Source: Aurelia coerulea (taxonomy: Eukaryota; Cnidaria; Scyphozoa; Semaeostomeae; Ulmaridae). From it: DNA of 64,000 nucleotides. Below, one piece after another: positions 46,197 to 56,971 of the stretch. Numbering within the stretch: position 1 is the first letter of the stretch; each line of letters opens with the position of its first letter. Location: contig CM076948.1 in the NCBI GenBank assembly GCA_039566865.1, positions 16,503,001-16,567,000 on the forward strand, given 5' to 3'. A program made the position numbers and the translations under genes. Under the pieces are notes generated by a model, which had not been told where the DNA came from, did no database searches, and saw only the letters and a list, made by a program, of their open reading frames with translations.

Positions 46197-46243
46197 GCAC
46201 GGCCCCCTGAAAAGCAATCTATCGATTGACGGGGTTACCGTGC
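46197..46243 (+). ncRNA. 3'-UTR hairpin of the CR1-like LINE
   Basis: GCACGG pairs with CCGTGC, and CCCC with GGGG, enclosing an AT-rich loop with ATCGAT. A related hairpin is in the other copy at about 58541-58590 (GCATGGCCCCC ... GGGGCTACC). Position just before the AAATGAAATG tail suggests RT recognition, as known for other LINE 3' hairpins (inference). Not a free-standing RNA gene. Confidence 0.55.
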
Positions 46244-46504
46244 TTAAAGAAATTAAAATGAAATGAATGAAATGAAATACATTTGCATGCTCGATTTAGA
46301 TTAGTTGTATCTATGTAAATCTGTATAGCTAGGTAGGTAAGCATCAAATGAAAATAAATTGACAAACAAACAAAAAGAACAGCAAAGAACACCGAAATTC
46401 AGGAGTCCGACGCTGCGCAGCAGCTTTACCTTGGTAATAAAAAACATTGACGTTAATTCTCGCCGACGGTTATGGGTGGCAACGAACGAAAATTTTTGGA
46501 ATAA

Positions 46505-46512
46505 TGACGTCA
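46505..46512. promoter_or_regulatory. Consensus CRE palindrome upstream of ARPC4
   Basis: TGACGTCA lies 227 bp before the ARPC4 start codon. It is the CREB/ATF consensus. No TATA box is evident nearby. Function is inferred from position only. Confidence 0.35.
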
Positions 46513-46738
46513 TGAATATTAATGAGTCGCAATCTGAGCTGTGGCCTTTCTCGTTGACCCCTTCGGCTCGGCCCGTGCTTCGGCCTTTATTGGGCCTCGT
46601 TTTGGCACTGTCTTGGTCCCAGTCCCCAGTTCTCAAGTTCCCTCCGACAGGAGTGGCCTATTTAGAAAAGTTACTTCCTTCTGCCAGAAGTATAGAGATT
46701 GAAAGTCGCTTGATTTTACTCTTTGGAGCAGGAAAGAC

Positions 46739-47245
46739 ATGGCTGCAACATTAAAACCATACCTTAATGCTGTAAGATCGACGTTGACGGCAGCAATGTG
46801 CCTGGAGAACTTTTCTTCGCAAGTTGTAGAACGTCATAACAAGCCAGAAATCGAGGTGAAGAGCAGCAAAGAGCTTCTGTTGACGCCACTTTGCGTCGCC
46901 AGAAACGAAAAAGAAAAGGTTTTAATCGAGGGATCCGTCAATTCCGTCCGAGTTAGCATTGCTGTGAAGCAAGCAGATGAAATCGAGAAGATCCTCTGCC
47001 ACAAGTTCATGCGTTTTATGATGCTCAGAGCTGAAAACTTTTTCATTTTGAGAAGAAAGCCAATCGAAGGTTATGACATAAGCTTCCTTATCACTAATTT
47101 TCACACAGAGCAAATGTACAAGAACAAACTGGTCGACTTTGTTATACAGTTCATGGAGGAAATTGACAAAGAAATCAGTGAAATGAAATTGTCTGTGAAT
47201 GCCAGGGCCAGGATATGTGCAGAGGAGTTTTTAAAGAGGTTTTAG
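46739..47245 (+). CDS. ARPC4: Actin-related protein 2/3 complex subunit 4
   Basis: A complete 168-codon ORF, the same length as the animal protein. It starts [20 protein letters not shown] and contains [74 protein letters not shown] and [18 protein letters not shown], all strongly conserved ARPC4 blocks. ARPC4 pairs with ARPC2 as the structural core of the Arp2/3 complex, which nucleates branched actin filaments in the cytosol. The ATG at 46739 matches the family start. The gene is intronless here and undamaged in a repeat-packed region. No poly(A) tract or flanking duplication marks it as a retrocopy, so it could be an ancestral intronless locus or an old retrogene. Upstream DNA has a CRE motif; a possible AATAAA is 400 bp downstream. 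Confidence 0.97.
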   Translation: MAATLKPYLNAVRSTLTAAMCLENFSSQVVERHNKPEIEVKSSKELLLTPLCVARNEKEKVLIEGSVNSVRVSIAVKQADEIEKILCHKFMRFMMLRAENFFILRRKPIEGYDISFLITNFHTEQMYKNKLVDFVIQFMEEIDKEISEMKLSVNARARICAEEFLKRF

Positions 47246-47644
47246 TTGGACAAAATTTTGATTTATTTTCAAGTGCTAAAAGGGACAAGATAAGGCCTAG
47301 GCCTAGTATCTGTTAGTTAACATTTCAGAGATGACGAAATGATTTCTTGTTCAGTAAGACTGCGATTTCAGATGGTGAAAGATTGCATTGTAGGAGCTAA
47401 ATACTGTAGCAAACCCCAAAGACCATTGGTAAAATGATTTTCTATTATGATCACAAGTAGCATTTGCTTAATTGTTTGTTTTGTGTGTGTGTCGGATTTT
47501 GGTTGGCTGTGTTCTCTGTTGAAAGATTTTACGATGTTTCAAGGCACCTTCAATTTTCATATTTTTTGTGGCATGGAGCATTTAAAATTATTTACACTCA
47601 TGCCATGCCAAAATCTCTCACAGGAATTATTTAAAGAACTCACA

Positions 47645-47650
47645 AATAAA
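47645..47650 (+). terminator. Candidate polyadenylation signal for ARPC4
   Basis: AATAAA in CACAAATAAAATCG, 400 bp after the stop. The next sequence is a minus-strand LINE remnant, so the transcript plausibly ends here. Not verified; other A-rich sites could serve. Confidence 0.35.
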
Positions 47651-48429
47651 ATCGCTCACACAGTTTAAAAATGCAGAGCAAAAAGGCCGAGCAAAAAGGC
47701 CCAGGGTAGAAAGTTCGTTTTTGCGACGCCAAATGTTTACGCCACACAGTTTTCTAAGACAACAGGTATTGCGGAGCCAGTTCATGCAGGGATTTGAAGA
47801 CCACTGTTTTAGATTCACCAGCTATAAGTTCTTCAATGGTCTTCCAACCCAACCTGTCAATAATTGGTCTGCTTGGGGTGTCAAAACTGCTGTTGGTTAT
47901 AATTCTAACAGCTCGGTTTTGAAGTTTTTGCAACTGATTCAGCTCAGTTGAGCCGGCATAACCCCAAACAGGGCAACAATATCGAAAGCGTGGCTCAACA
48001 ATACCTGTTTAACGACAATACCTGTTTAAAGAGTCCTTCAGTGTTTCCTGGGGTAGGAAAGTTTTGGGCATGCTTTAGAAAGCCAATACAGTCTTGATGT
48101 CTTCCTTCCAGTTAAGAGATCTATTGATCTTCACACCAAAGTAGTTAGTTTTTTGAATTACTTTGAGCTCATTGTCACAAATTTTCAAATCCAAACCCTC
48201 ATTTCGATTTTTGAGGATGTTATGTGTTTGTTTAGTGGAAACTAGCATGGAGTTTGTTTTCGTGACATAACACACTAACAATACGAATAAGAAAATATTA
48301 GTGGGTCAGTATTAGTGCTTATAAGTTTATAATAAAGTTCGAAAAATAGATAAATTTGACTCTAAATAGTAGTTGTTCAGCTTTTTTTGTGAAGGATGGT
48401 TTATTTGGTTACCTTTTTATACGCAAGGT

Positions 48430-48970
48430 AGAGAATTCCAAATTTAGACTCCTTCATAAATAATTGATCTTTGCTTGTAATATGTGGCAGAGGGAAAGAG
48501 AAGTTGTCATTTGAAAATTGCCTTGCTTTGTGATGATGACGTAACTATACATTTGTTTTGATGAACGAGTCATTGAAAATGTCATTACTGTTTTCATGAT
48601 AAATATCAAACATGCATTTAGGCACTTCAAGTTTATACATATTATCAAAATTAAGCAGATTATATTTTTTGAATAGTGGTTCACTATGAGCTTGGTATTT
48701 AGCAAAATCGATTTCCCGAACTGCTTTTTACGAAGACTACATTTCAATGGTTCCAAATTAGTTTTATAAGCACTACTACCCCAGTTTGGTATACCATAAT
48801 GTATGTGAGACTGCAGGGGTTGAAAGAATGTTTCAATTTCTGGGACCAAAAAACGTCGTTGAAAAGACTTTCTGTGACAACAGGGTGCTCCAAACAAGAA
48901 TCCACTTTTTTGCAGGTCGTGATAGAAATACATGGGACAGATTTTGAAGATTGGTCAGTAATCCTCAATC
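48430..48970 (-). pseudogene. Second LINE C-terminal remnant nested in the first
   Basis: A frameshifted minus-strand reading gives SHIHYGIPNWGS, YKTNLEPLK, LFKKYN, LNFDNMYKLEVPKCMF, then TNVYSYVITKQGNFQM and a C-terminal FGI. This is the usual end of an RT polyprotein of another LINE family. Heavily decayed, no usable ORF. Confidence 0.55.
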
Positions 48971-49186
48971 TCAGTTGTAAAGGATGTTTAGCGAATTTTG
49001 TTGACTTTGTGACTGATTACTTGCCAAATTATTAACAATATTGTTGTAGTCTGGAGACTACCTGAATCAACCAAACATCAATCCAATTTCTAAAGACTTG
49101 GTTTGAAATGCAAAGAGAAAATTTTGAATTTTCACGCAATTAATCAAATAATCAATTTTCCCTTTTCTTGCAGTTCTTTCTTTCTA

Positions 49187-49262
49187 ATACCCTGGGTACC
49201 AGACTCTCTAACATAAAAACAAACACTCTGTTTTTATGTTAGAGAGTCTGGTACCCAGGGTA
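49187..49262. mobile_element. 76-bp hairpin MITE, 8-bp flanking repeat
   Basis: TACCCTGGGTACCAGACTCT and following bases form 33-bp arms around an 8-10-bp loop (AACACTCT). TCTTTCTA occurs immediately before (49179-49186) and after (49263-49270), apart from one extra A on the left. Very compact and nearly perfect, suggesting a young insertion. Confidence 0.85.
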
Positions 49263-49829
49263 TCTTTCTAGAGACCTGAAAAAATTTCTGGGACCATTGG
49301 TGGTGCCGTGGTCCACTATTTTTTCCTCCCACGTGAGACTGAATGAATGAATAGAGTGTACATAGGCTGGTTTGAGGTACTACGTGTCTTTTTTATGTGG
49401 ATTTATAATCAGAAAATTGGATTTTGCAACGTTTAAAAAGTTTGTTAGCCAATAGCCAATCAGAAATAATTTTCAATTCTAAGTTTACTGTTTGCTCCAA
49501 GGCTTGTAGATTTTGGTTTGAACAAAGAAGACTACTGTCATCAGCTAAGAAGATGAAAATCCAGTTTTTGTAAGGAAACATAGTATAGCAAGAAGAGTAG
49601 TGGGCCTGAGATGCTTCCTTGTGGAACTCCACAGTTAATAGAAATATCTTTTGCTGTTTCTCCACTTACTAAAATAGTTTGTTTTCTTTCTGTAAGGTAA
49701 TATTTAGCCAAGCATAGGCGATGCCTCTTATTCCGTAGTGTTCCAGCTTATCTAATAGAATATTGTGATTAAAACTGTTTCAAAGCCTTTTTCGAGAAGT
49801 CTAGGAAAATACCGGAGTAAAATAGTCAT

Positions 49830-51620
49830 TATTTGGCTTCAAGAATTGCAACTCTCAATGGACAGATGGAATGTTGAAGTTTCTAACTCAGGTGAGAGCC
49901 ATTTTTATGCCATTTTGCAGAAAAGTTTAGTGATTAAATTACGTAAGACATTTAACAAGCATTTGGCAAAGAAGAAATGCAGAAGCTAACGAAATTGAGA
50001 CGTTTTCATTCCGGACAAAACAGCGACATTGGAGATTAGCCTTAGATGGACTGCAACTGGGATAATCTGTGAATTTCATTATTTGCAGCCCCCATCGAAA
50101 GGCAATTTATTACAAACTTTGTAATATGGTTTTTCCGGCAATATGCAGATAACTTGTACGAGGGGAAATGGTTTTCTAAAAAGACAAAGAAAGATGTTGG
50201 CGGACAATTTTTGGGGCAAAACAGAGAGGAAGGCCACGGAAAAGACTGCACATGGACAGGAGGAGGGCAGCAGGCTTCAGTCCATCTGCTTCAGATTATA
50301 TTAGGGTTTCCTAAGGGCATGTGATCGTTGTCAGGAGAAATCTGTAAAAAATCCTGAAAATCCCATTGTTTAAGAAAATCTCCCTTGCTTTTTGGAAGTG
50401 TTTGGCGATAAGTGTAATTGCCGGATTTGTAAATAGCCAGAATTGTCAATTTGTATATTTTCTGTTAAAGTTGTTTTTGTAAATAGTTGGTATAAATTAG
50501 TAATTATATTACTATTGTAAATAGACCAACTTTAAAGAAGATTATTATCATTATCAGTGTGACACTCATGTGATACACCGCTCTGGGATTTCCTAATGAC
50601 AAAACCGCTCCTTCCTTCCTTCTCAATAATGAGTTTTAATAAAGGATAAGTCCGGGGTTGGTATGATTGATGATAAAATGCAAGATAATACTGCTATGAA
50701 TGATGTATGATACTTTTTTCCAATATTTGTCACCTTCTCCTTGTGAAATTACGCATTAAAATAAGCAATTTGAGCGAAGTGACGTTTTATCCCGAAAACG
50801 AAATAAAAATTTAAAAACTGCCAATATATAATCACGGAAAATTAGTATATTTTCAAATGATTTGACATGTTATTGCAAACTATCATGCTCACTGTGTCAA
50901 AAATGTAAAATGTTTGCTAATAGTCCGTGAGCCCCCTCAAGGGTCATTGACTACGTAAAAGTTGCATTAACCCTATTCGTACTGGGCCCCCTACCAGTTT
51001 TTGCTGCGTTGCGCTAAAACGACAAAAGATATAACCACCAGTTTTGGTGACTTTTACTCAAATTTCATAGGCAAGTAAATTCTTAACATTTCATTGTTCT
51101 ACCTCTGATCATGTGACCACAGTAATACCATATTTGGAGAGTAGTCAACAACAAAAAAGCTTAAAATGTCCGTAGTTTTCGTGTCGTTTGCCTGATCGAT
51201 CTCAAACATACACCATTCGATTGCATTTGATGAGTACTTTCATTTGATATATAAATGTTTTATATTTGCTTATGCCAGCAAAATTTAATATCTATGACGT
51301 CATTCACATTTATGACGTCATTTCTCTAATAAAGAAGTGTAAAATATGAATTTATTTAGTCTAATTTGCTTTATCTTATTACTTTGATTCATTTTGAGTC
51401 TATATTTACCAAATAAAATGACAGGACTGGAAAAAACATGCGATGGAAGTAAATGCATGCAACAAAAGGCTAATTTAAGGCTAATTGTGCTAAAAATAGA
51501 AACTAAAAATTTTGAAAAGTATATATTTTTGAACTATGACATGTTTCCTACTATTTGAAACAAATTTGGAGAAAATCGGTTGAATGGTTGATTAAATAGA
51601 ATTTTTCTGGTTAAGATGGT
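49830..51620. other. AT-rich stretch without supportable genes
   Basis: About 1.8 kb with only short chance ORFs. TATGACGTCA-like words occur near 51295 and 51312 (ATGACGTCATT twice, about 18 bp apart). The last 80 bp are probably the 3' UTR of the minus-strand LINE at 53583-54613. Confidence 0.4.
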
Positions 51621-51634
51621 ATCGTCGTCGTCAG

Positions 51635-53578
51635 CAGTGGCGTGCTGGGGTTGAGATCGCAGGGGGGGCAATAGGTCAAAATGGCGCCCCTTTCTTGACT
51701 TATGACTTATCGTCCCTTGTTTCGCCGTGTTCTTTGATTTGCAGATATCCGTTGCTCCATAGGGACTCATACCATTACTCTTATAAAGTGGGTCCCCTGT
51801 TTCAAAACGGCGTAAACAAGCGGGGGTTCTCGTACACACAACAAAATTGCTTGGAGCTTAAACATTGAAGAGAAAACTTTTAGTACAAAAAATATTGTTT
51901 TCCTGACCTACCAATCACAGACAATATACCATTCAAGCAGTAATCTTCCTCTGTAGAAACAAAATAGATCCATCGCAGCTACGAGAACTCTAGGCCGTAT
52001 CAACTGTTTTTTGGATGCAACAACAACAGCTGTCTAAATAGCAATTACAACAGTTGTCCTTATTGGTTGAAAACTAAATTCTAGAAATTTGATGGGTAAA
52101 TACGGAACCACTCTATGTGGGCCTAAAGGGGACCCACTTTATAAGAGTAATGGTATGAGTCCCTTTGACCAAGTGATAGCAGCGTTAGCTGAATTGATCT
52201 ATGCCAGTTCATTTGTTCATACCAATACAGATTTTCTTTGCAAGGGAAGCAAGTCAATGCCAGTTTTTCATGATAAAATGCTATTGAAGTTCACGAAAAC
52301 TTCTTTCTAATTCTAAACTGTCAATGAGCTCGTCTTTGTGGAGGGAGAGAAAAATCTACCATCGTTGAGCGTATCCGCGACGTGGAAAACGAATGCTCAA
52401 CAGTTGATGAGCTCACAGGAATGGCAATTGCATTAGCATAAACGTGCCCTAAGATGGGATCATAGCATGCATTAGATGATACGTGGGATGACATAGCAGC
52501 TGCAAGGCATCAGAAAAGGATGGCAGCTTGCTCTTTTCGTCAATTTGCTTTGTGTGTATCGCACCTGGCCAGTCAAAATCTTCATCATAATCTTCATATT
52601 CATCACGTATTCGTTGCTTCGTTTTCTGTTTGGCTGGTCTACACATCAAATTCAAATTCGACGTTTGACTGCTAATTGTGTCATTAGTATTAAGCTTATT
52701 TGATTGGAATCATACTTGAATAGATACGCAATGATTTATGAAATAAAAGATAATGACGTGAGAAATACCGGGTCTCCCAAAAAAAATTTATACAGATTTG
52801 GTTTACTCTAGCGCTGTGAATTTAGCTTTAATCAATGGCTAATCACTCTCAAATGTTCCTCGATAGTTAACTTGAACATAGATACCTCGTTTGTTGGTAT
52901 TGGTGCTTTAAGAGCAGAAATATCAATCTTGAAAGCTCAAATTTGCCTTTTCCTGCAAACCAGAGCTTTAGCCTTTTGGCCTAAGCAATTTCTTAAGGCA
53001 CAGTGTATAAATCAACGAGGTCCTTGATGAAATTGGAGCAATATTAGATCTTGTATTATTACGTTTTCCAGAAGTCACCCCCCCCCCCAGTCACCCATTA
53101 GGATGTTTCTTAATTTTTCACTATTTTCAGTTCTTAATTTCGATGTGGTTCAGGAATTTGCTTAGGCCAAAAGGCCAAAGCTCTGGTTTGCAAGTGGACG
53201 CAAATTTGAGCTTTCAAGATTGATATTTCTGCTCTTAAAGCACCAATACCAACAACCGAGGTATCTATGTTCAAGTTAACTATCGAGGAACATTTTGAGA
53301 GTAATTAGCTATTGATTAAAGCTAAATTCACATCGCTGGGGTCAACCAAATCTGTATACATTTTTTGGGACATCCGGTATTAAACAGCGCCTTCTTTGAA
53401 TTTCCATTTGATATCCTAGTATCATTGCGATGTTTCAAGAAGTTCTCTTCGTTCACTAACTAATTGATCAGGGCGCCTTCGGCGCCCCCTAAGATAGAAA
53501 TTCTCTCTGGCGCCCCTCAAACTCGACCAGCAGGGGGGGGCAGTTGCCCCCCCTGCCCCCCCTGCCAGCACGCCACTG
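51635..53578. mobile_element. hAT-like element, CAGTGGCGTGCTGG tips, 8-bp duplication
   Basis: Tips CAGTGGCGTGCTGG and CCAGCACGCCACTG are exact complements. GTCGTCAG is exact at 51627-51634 and 53579-53586. It sits at the stop codon of the minus-strand LINE. Inside, 51761-51798 and 52127-52164 form an exact-looking inverted pair (AGGGACTCATACCATTACTC). A nested CCGGGTSTCCC foldback fills 52768-53377. No transposase was recognised. Confidence 0.9.
52768..53377. mobile_element. CCGGGTSTCCC-tipped foldback, TA duplication
   Basis: Left tip CCGGGTCTCCCAAAAAA, right tip TTTTTTGGGACATCCGG, TA on both sides (52766-52767, 53378-53379). Arms of about 240 bp are inverted, with GAACATAGATACCTCGTTTG against AACCGAGGTATCTATGTTC. 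Shares body sequence with 28060-28591. Confidence 0.85.
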
Positions 53579-53582
53579 GTCG

Positions 53583-54613
53583 TCAGGTGCCTTCTGCTCT
53601 GAGCAGGTTGGCTGTCATGGATGCCCAGTTCTCTCTATGCTGTGCCTTTCTTGTGGCTTCGGCATAGTTCATTTGTGTCCATTCCTTGATGTTATCAAAC
53701 CACGTTCGGTTGATCTTGGCCTGCCTCTTCCTCTTTTCCCGTTGAACTTCCCTTCAAGGAGAAGCCTTTGAAGCCCGTCTCCTCTTATCAGGTGCCCAAA
53801 ATAAGCACATTTTCTCTGCTTTATTGTATTTATCAGCGATCTTTTTGTATTCATCTTTTGCAATACATATTCATTTGTTCTGTGTTCTGTATATGATATT
53901 TTCAGAATTCTCCTGTATATCCACATTTCAAAGGCTTCAATCTTTCCAATCATTGCTCTTGTTATGGTCCATGTTTCCGCACCATACAGTAAAGTTGACC
54001 AGATATAACATTTAATCAGCCGCTTCTTTGTTTCGACCTTTATTCTTCTTGATGTTAAAATCTTTGACATGTTATGAAATGCACTTCTAGCTATTTCTAT
54101 CCTTCTTTTGATTTCAGTCTCATTCTTGCCATCTTCAGTCACCATATGTCCTAAGTAAACCATATTAGCCGTTTGTTTGATTTGTGCTCCCTCCAGAGTG
54201 ATGTTAGCTCTTGGTACGGGACTTACTTTACTCACGACCATTGATTTTGTTTTTTCAACGTTCATTTCCATCCCATATGGCTTTCCTTTTTCATTTACTG
54301 CATTTATCAATTCCTGTAGATCTGCGGCAGATTCAGCTATTAAAGCTGTATCATCTGCGTATCTTAAATTGTTGATGTTTACGCCGCCTACAACAACTCC
54401 TTTCATATCTTCCACTTCTCTAAATATCTTCTCAGTATATAAATTGAAAAGGCTTGGTGATAATATGCAGCCCTGTCGTACTCCTTTCTTTATTTTGAAT
54501 TCTGGTGTAACTCCATTCTCTGTTCTTACTACTGCTGTCTGTTCCCAATATAATCTTGTTATTATCTGCAAATCTTTGTCATCAATACCTATCTCCTGCA
54601 GGCATTCGATCAT
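53583..54613 (-). pseudogene. RTE-like LINE reverse transcriptase, 5'-truncated
   Basis: The minus-strand ORF begins MIECLQEIGIDDKDLQIITR and contains GVRQGCILSPSLFNLYTEKI, catalytic LRYADDTALIAESAADLQEL, MVYLGHMVTEDGKNETEIKR, LLYGAETWTITRAMIGKIEA and FGHLIRGDGLQRLLLEGKF then GKRGRGRPR. The FNLY-YADD-GAETWT set is typical of the RTE-like lineage. A frameshift near 53735 ends the open frame at 53669. In the other frame the C-terminus continues TWFDNIKEWTQMNYAEATRK to a TGA at 53583-53585, exactly where the hAT element inserted. A GACGACGAT tail follows beyond the hAT. Confidence 0.88.
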
Positions 54614-54734
54614 TTTTTTTTATATAAATTATATTTTATATATTAGGTATAAATTTGCCAATTTTCCTCAGTTTTTCAGTTGCCTTGCAACGAATCACGT
54701 GACTTATTAATTGTCATCGTTATATTTGAATAGC

Positions 54735-54990
54735 CAATAGACCTTTCAGCTATTCTACAAAAGAGCCTGGATCGAGCGTTATTTTTATACACGAGGCTCG
54801 ACAGAGTGGTGTTAAGAGCTTCTATCACTATTGTGCAAATTCGAAAATTCTACAAAGTGCACTTTGTAGAATTTTCGAATATGCACAATATTGGTAGAAG
54901 CTCTAACGCCACTCTATCGAACATCGAACCTCGTGTATAAAAATAACACTCGATCCAGGCTCTTTTGTAGAATAGCTAAAAGGTCTATTG
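54735..54990. mobile_element. 256-bp palindromic MITE
   Basis: CAATAGACCTTTCAGCTATT at the left mirrors AATAGCTAAAAGGTCTATTG at the right, and the inverted match continues almost to the centre AAAGTGCACTTT. No loop of note and no target duplication identified. Nearly full-length hairpin. From 54991 to 55670 there is no gene I can support. Confidence 0.85.
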
Positions 54991-55679
54991 TCTAAAGAAC
55001 AATAGGGGTAAGTCTTATTGTTATATCTTTTGTAGATTTGAAGAAAAAGAGGGGGGAGGGGTGAAAAACGCCCCCCCAAAAATCGCCCAGTACAGATAGG
55101 GTTAAAAAAGTTATCCCGCAGACAGAGCATGCATGGATGACACTGTTCACGTGGACCCCGCGGGAAAGCCTCTCTATCAGACCCATAAGCACGCCATCTT
55201 TGTCCCTGAACTGAAAATGAAAAGCGTTTCGTAGAGCGTGTTTATAATGTAGTTTGGACATTTCTCTGTGCATGCTGTTCAACAGGCAACGCAAGCTGAT
55301 AGCTTCTTAACTTCGTTTATTCGTTTACTTGGCATTAACAACACATCAAAAGAAGGAAAAGGCGACAACGAGAAGAGGACGGGTAGTTGCGCCACTGGCT
55401 GATGCGGCCTAAAATTGGCATGCCTGTGCCCTTGTGGAGATGACTTCTGGTCCATGTTTGGATGGTTTGTCGCTGGCGTTGTCCCAGATCACCTGTTTAG
55501 TAACCGATTTGTCAAGAAAAAATTTCAAGAATTATGTTACAGAACTGAAAAGCGTAAGCGAAATTTCCAGTCTTTTCAGGTTCCTGTTTAATTAGTTTAG
55601 TGGAAGATATAGTGGGACTAATCATACATTTTATGGATCATAGACATGTGGATTGTATGATCCTTTTGATACACGTATT

Positions 55680-55810
55680 TTGTTTCATAAGAAACCGCTT
55701 ATAAGAAACGGTAGGCTCAACTTTTCGAAAGTTAAGAAATAACCCTACCTGAATTTAGAAAGCTAAGAAACTTTAGTACTAAATTGGTTTAGTAATGCTG
55801 TATCCAAAAA
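55680..55810. mobile_element. Degraded CACGTTT/TAAGAAAC MITE remnant
   Basis: CATAAGAAACCGCTTATAAGAAAC on the left and AGAAACTTTAGTACTAAATTGG inside recall the 1755 MITE. Ends are not preserved. Confidence 0.4.
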
Positions 55811-56041
55811 AGCACACTAACATCTATTGATTATTATTATCTTTTTGCAACCATAGACTCTAAGGGGACCATTATGGAATTAAGGTCAACTCAACCTTTT
55901 AACGCTATCCCTGCCACTATAATTACGGATGATTTTAACTTGTATTTATTAATTAGCGCTGTATTATGTAAAGTGCCTACGTGGAATACTGTGCGCCAAT
56001 TCTTTTGTTATATTGTTATTTACATTGTTTAGATTGGGTCT

Positions 56042-56065
56042 GTGCGCCACAGATCTGTGGCGCAC
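56042..56065. repeat. 24-bp perfect palindrome
   Basis: GTGCGCCACAGA is followed immediately by TCTGTGGCGCAC with no spacer. GTGCGCCA words repeat nearby (55991, 56061). Could be a relic of paired element tips. Confidence 0.75.
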
Positions 56066-56367
56066 CATACGCCAATTCCAGTCTGTCTGGGTAGGAGGGT
56101 GCCGAGGCTCCGGCCAATGGCCGGAGCTTGGCCGGAGCAGTGGTGTAAAAAGGGTATTGGCTGCAATCAATGTAAATGGTGGGAAACAATGGTCTATGTG
56201 GGACTAAAGCCTATTAATGATAAATCACTCTAGATATCAACGCCAAATTTTGTTCTAGCAGTTATTACTATGCCTCAGAATCTGTTTCGGAAATTAATCA
56301 AGCAGTTAATGCTGACTTAGAAGCTTTGAAAGGATGGCTTGAAAGGAATAAGTTGTCTTTAAACGTT

Positions 56368-56495
56368 ATGGAAAGTGTGGCACTTGCACACCCAAGAAAA
56401 ACAATAGGGTATTCAAAACAGACAATAGATAAACAATAGAGGACCCTTCTTGCACACCCGAGGTCTCGGCGAAAATTGCCCTACTTTCCATACTG
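56368..56495. mobile_element. ~128-bp MITE, TGGAAAGT tips
   Basis: TATGGAAAGT at the left and ACTTTCCATA at the right bracket a stretch that interrupts the LINE frame between LSLNV and KTEAM. TA flanks are consistent with a Tc1/mariner-type duplication. Boundaries are approximate by a base or two. Confidence 0.65.
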
Positions 56496-56971
56496 GGCAA
56501 AGACAGAAGCAATGATTATAGGGAGTAATGGTAAGCTGCGAAAAATTGACTCTGTTGATTCAACCAAACCACACCTTAAGATTGGTTCCAAGGATATCAA
56601 GTTGGTAAAGGAGGTCAAATACCTTGGTGTTCAGGTTGACCATCAACTTAAATGGACATCTCAATTGGCCCTAACAACTAATAAGATCTCTAGAGGTATT
56701 GGTGTGCTTCGTTATGCCAAGCAGTACCTTCCTATTTCAACTGTCAAGACAATGTATAAGAGTTTAGTGGAGCCTTACTTTAGATATTGCTGTCCTGTCT
56801 GGGGAAATGCTGGGGTGACTGCCATTGAAAATTGCAGAAACTTCAAAATCGGGCTGCAAAACTCGTCTCCAACAGTCCATTTGATGCTACTGCTTTACCA
56901 GTTATTCGGGCGCTTAAATGGCCGACTGTCAGGGAGCTTATTGATTTTGAAGCTCAGAAAATGGTCTTTAA

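Larger units (their letters stand above)
41255..46276 (+). pseudogene. CR1-like LINE reverse transcriptase split by a 3.5-kb insertion
   Basis: The 5'-truncated RT starts NYRPISVLPVLSRIFEKMIF, continues with FIDLKKAFDTVDHDILL, GVPQGSCLGPLLFILYINDL and YADDTSISFSARN, and is cut at 41770. It resumes at 45307 as RNVSDLNVTLNKELDSLREW, with KYLGMQIDKHLAWDEHI, then one in-frame TAG at 45701-45703 (probable former Trp), LQNLQNRAARIVTNSSYDS, and a stop at 46105. The 3' UTR carries a hairpin (46197-46243) and an AAATGAAATGAATGAAATG tail. The frame is exact across the AAGGAACG duplication. Confidence 0.87.
47760..49800 (-). pseudogene. CR1-like LINE remnant, interrupted
   Basis: On the minus strand, 49800-49400 reads with frameshifts through a KAF-TV-H core, CGVPQGSISGPLLFLLYY and ADDSSLLCSNQNLQALEQTV. 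After an interruption, 48281-47760 reads NELKVIQKTNYFGVKINRSL, CCPVWGYAGSTELNQLQKLQ and NRAVRIITNSSFDTPSRPII. Motif order is that of an RT followed by thumb and C-terminus. Many stops and frameshifts show age. The middle (about 48300-49390) holds a second LINE piece and a hairpin MITE. Confidence 0.7.

Noticed and set aside
46301..46754. ORFs on both strands just upstream of ARPC4
   Set aside because: They overlap the promoter region and have no recognisable domain; most likely chance ORFs in 5' flanking DNA.
48454..48968. 159-aa and 74-aa minus-strand ORFs as host genes
   Set aside because: Frameshift-corrected reading shows a LINE C-terminus (HIHYGIPNWGS ... MYKLEVPKCMF).
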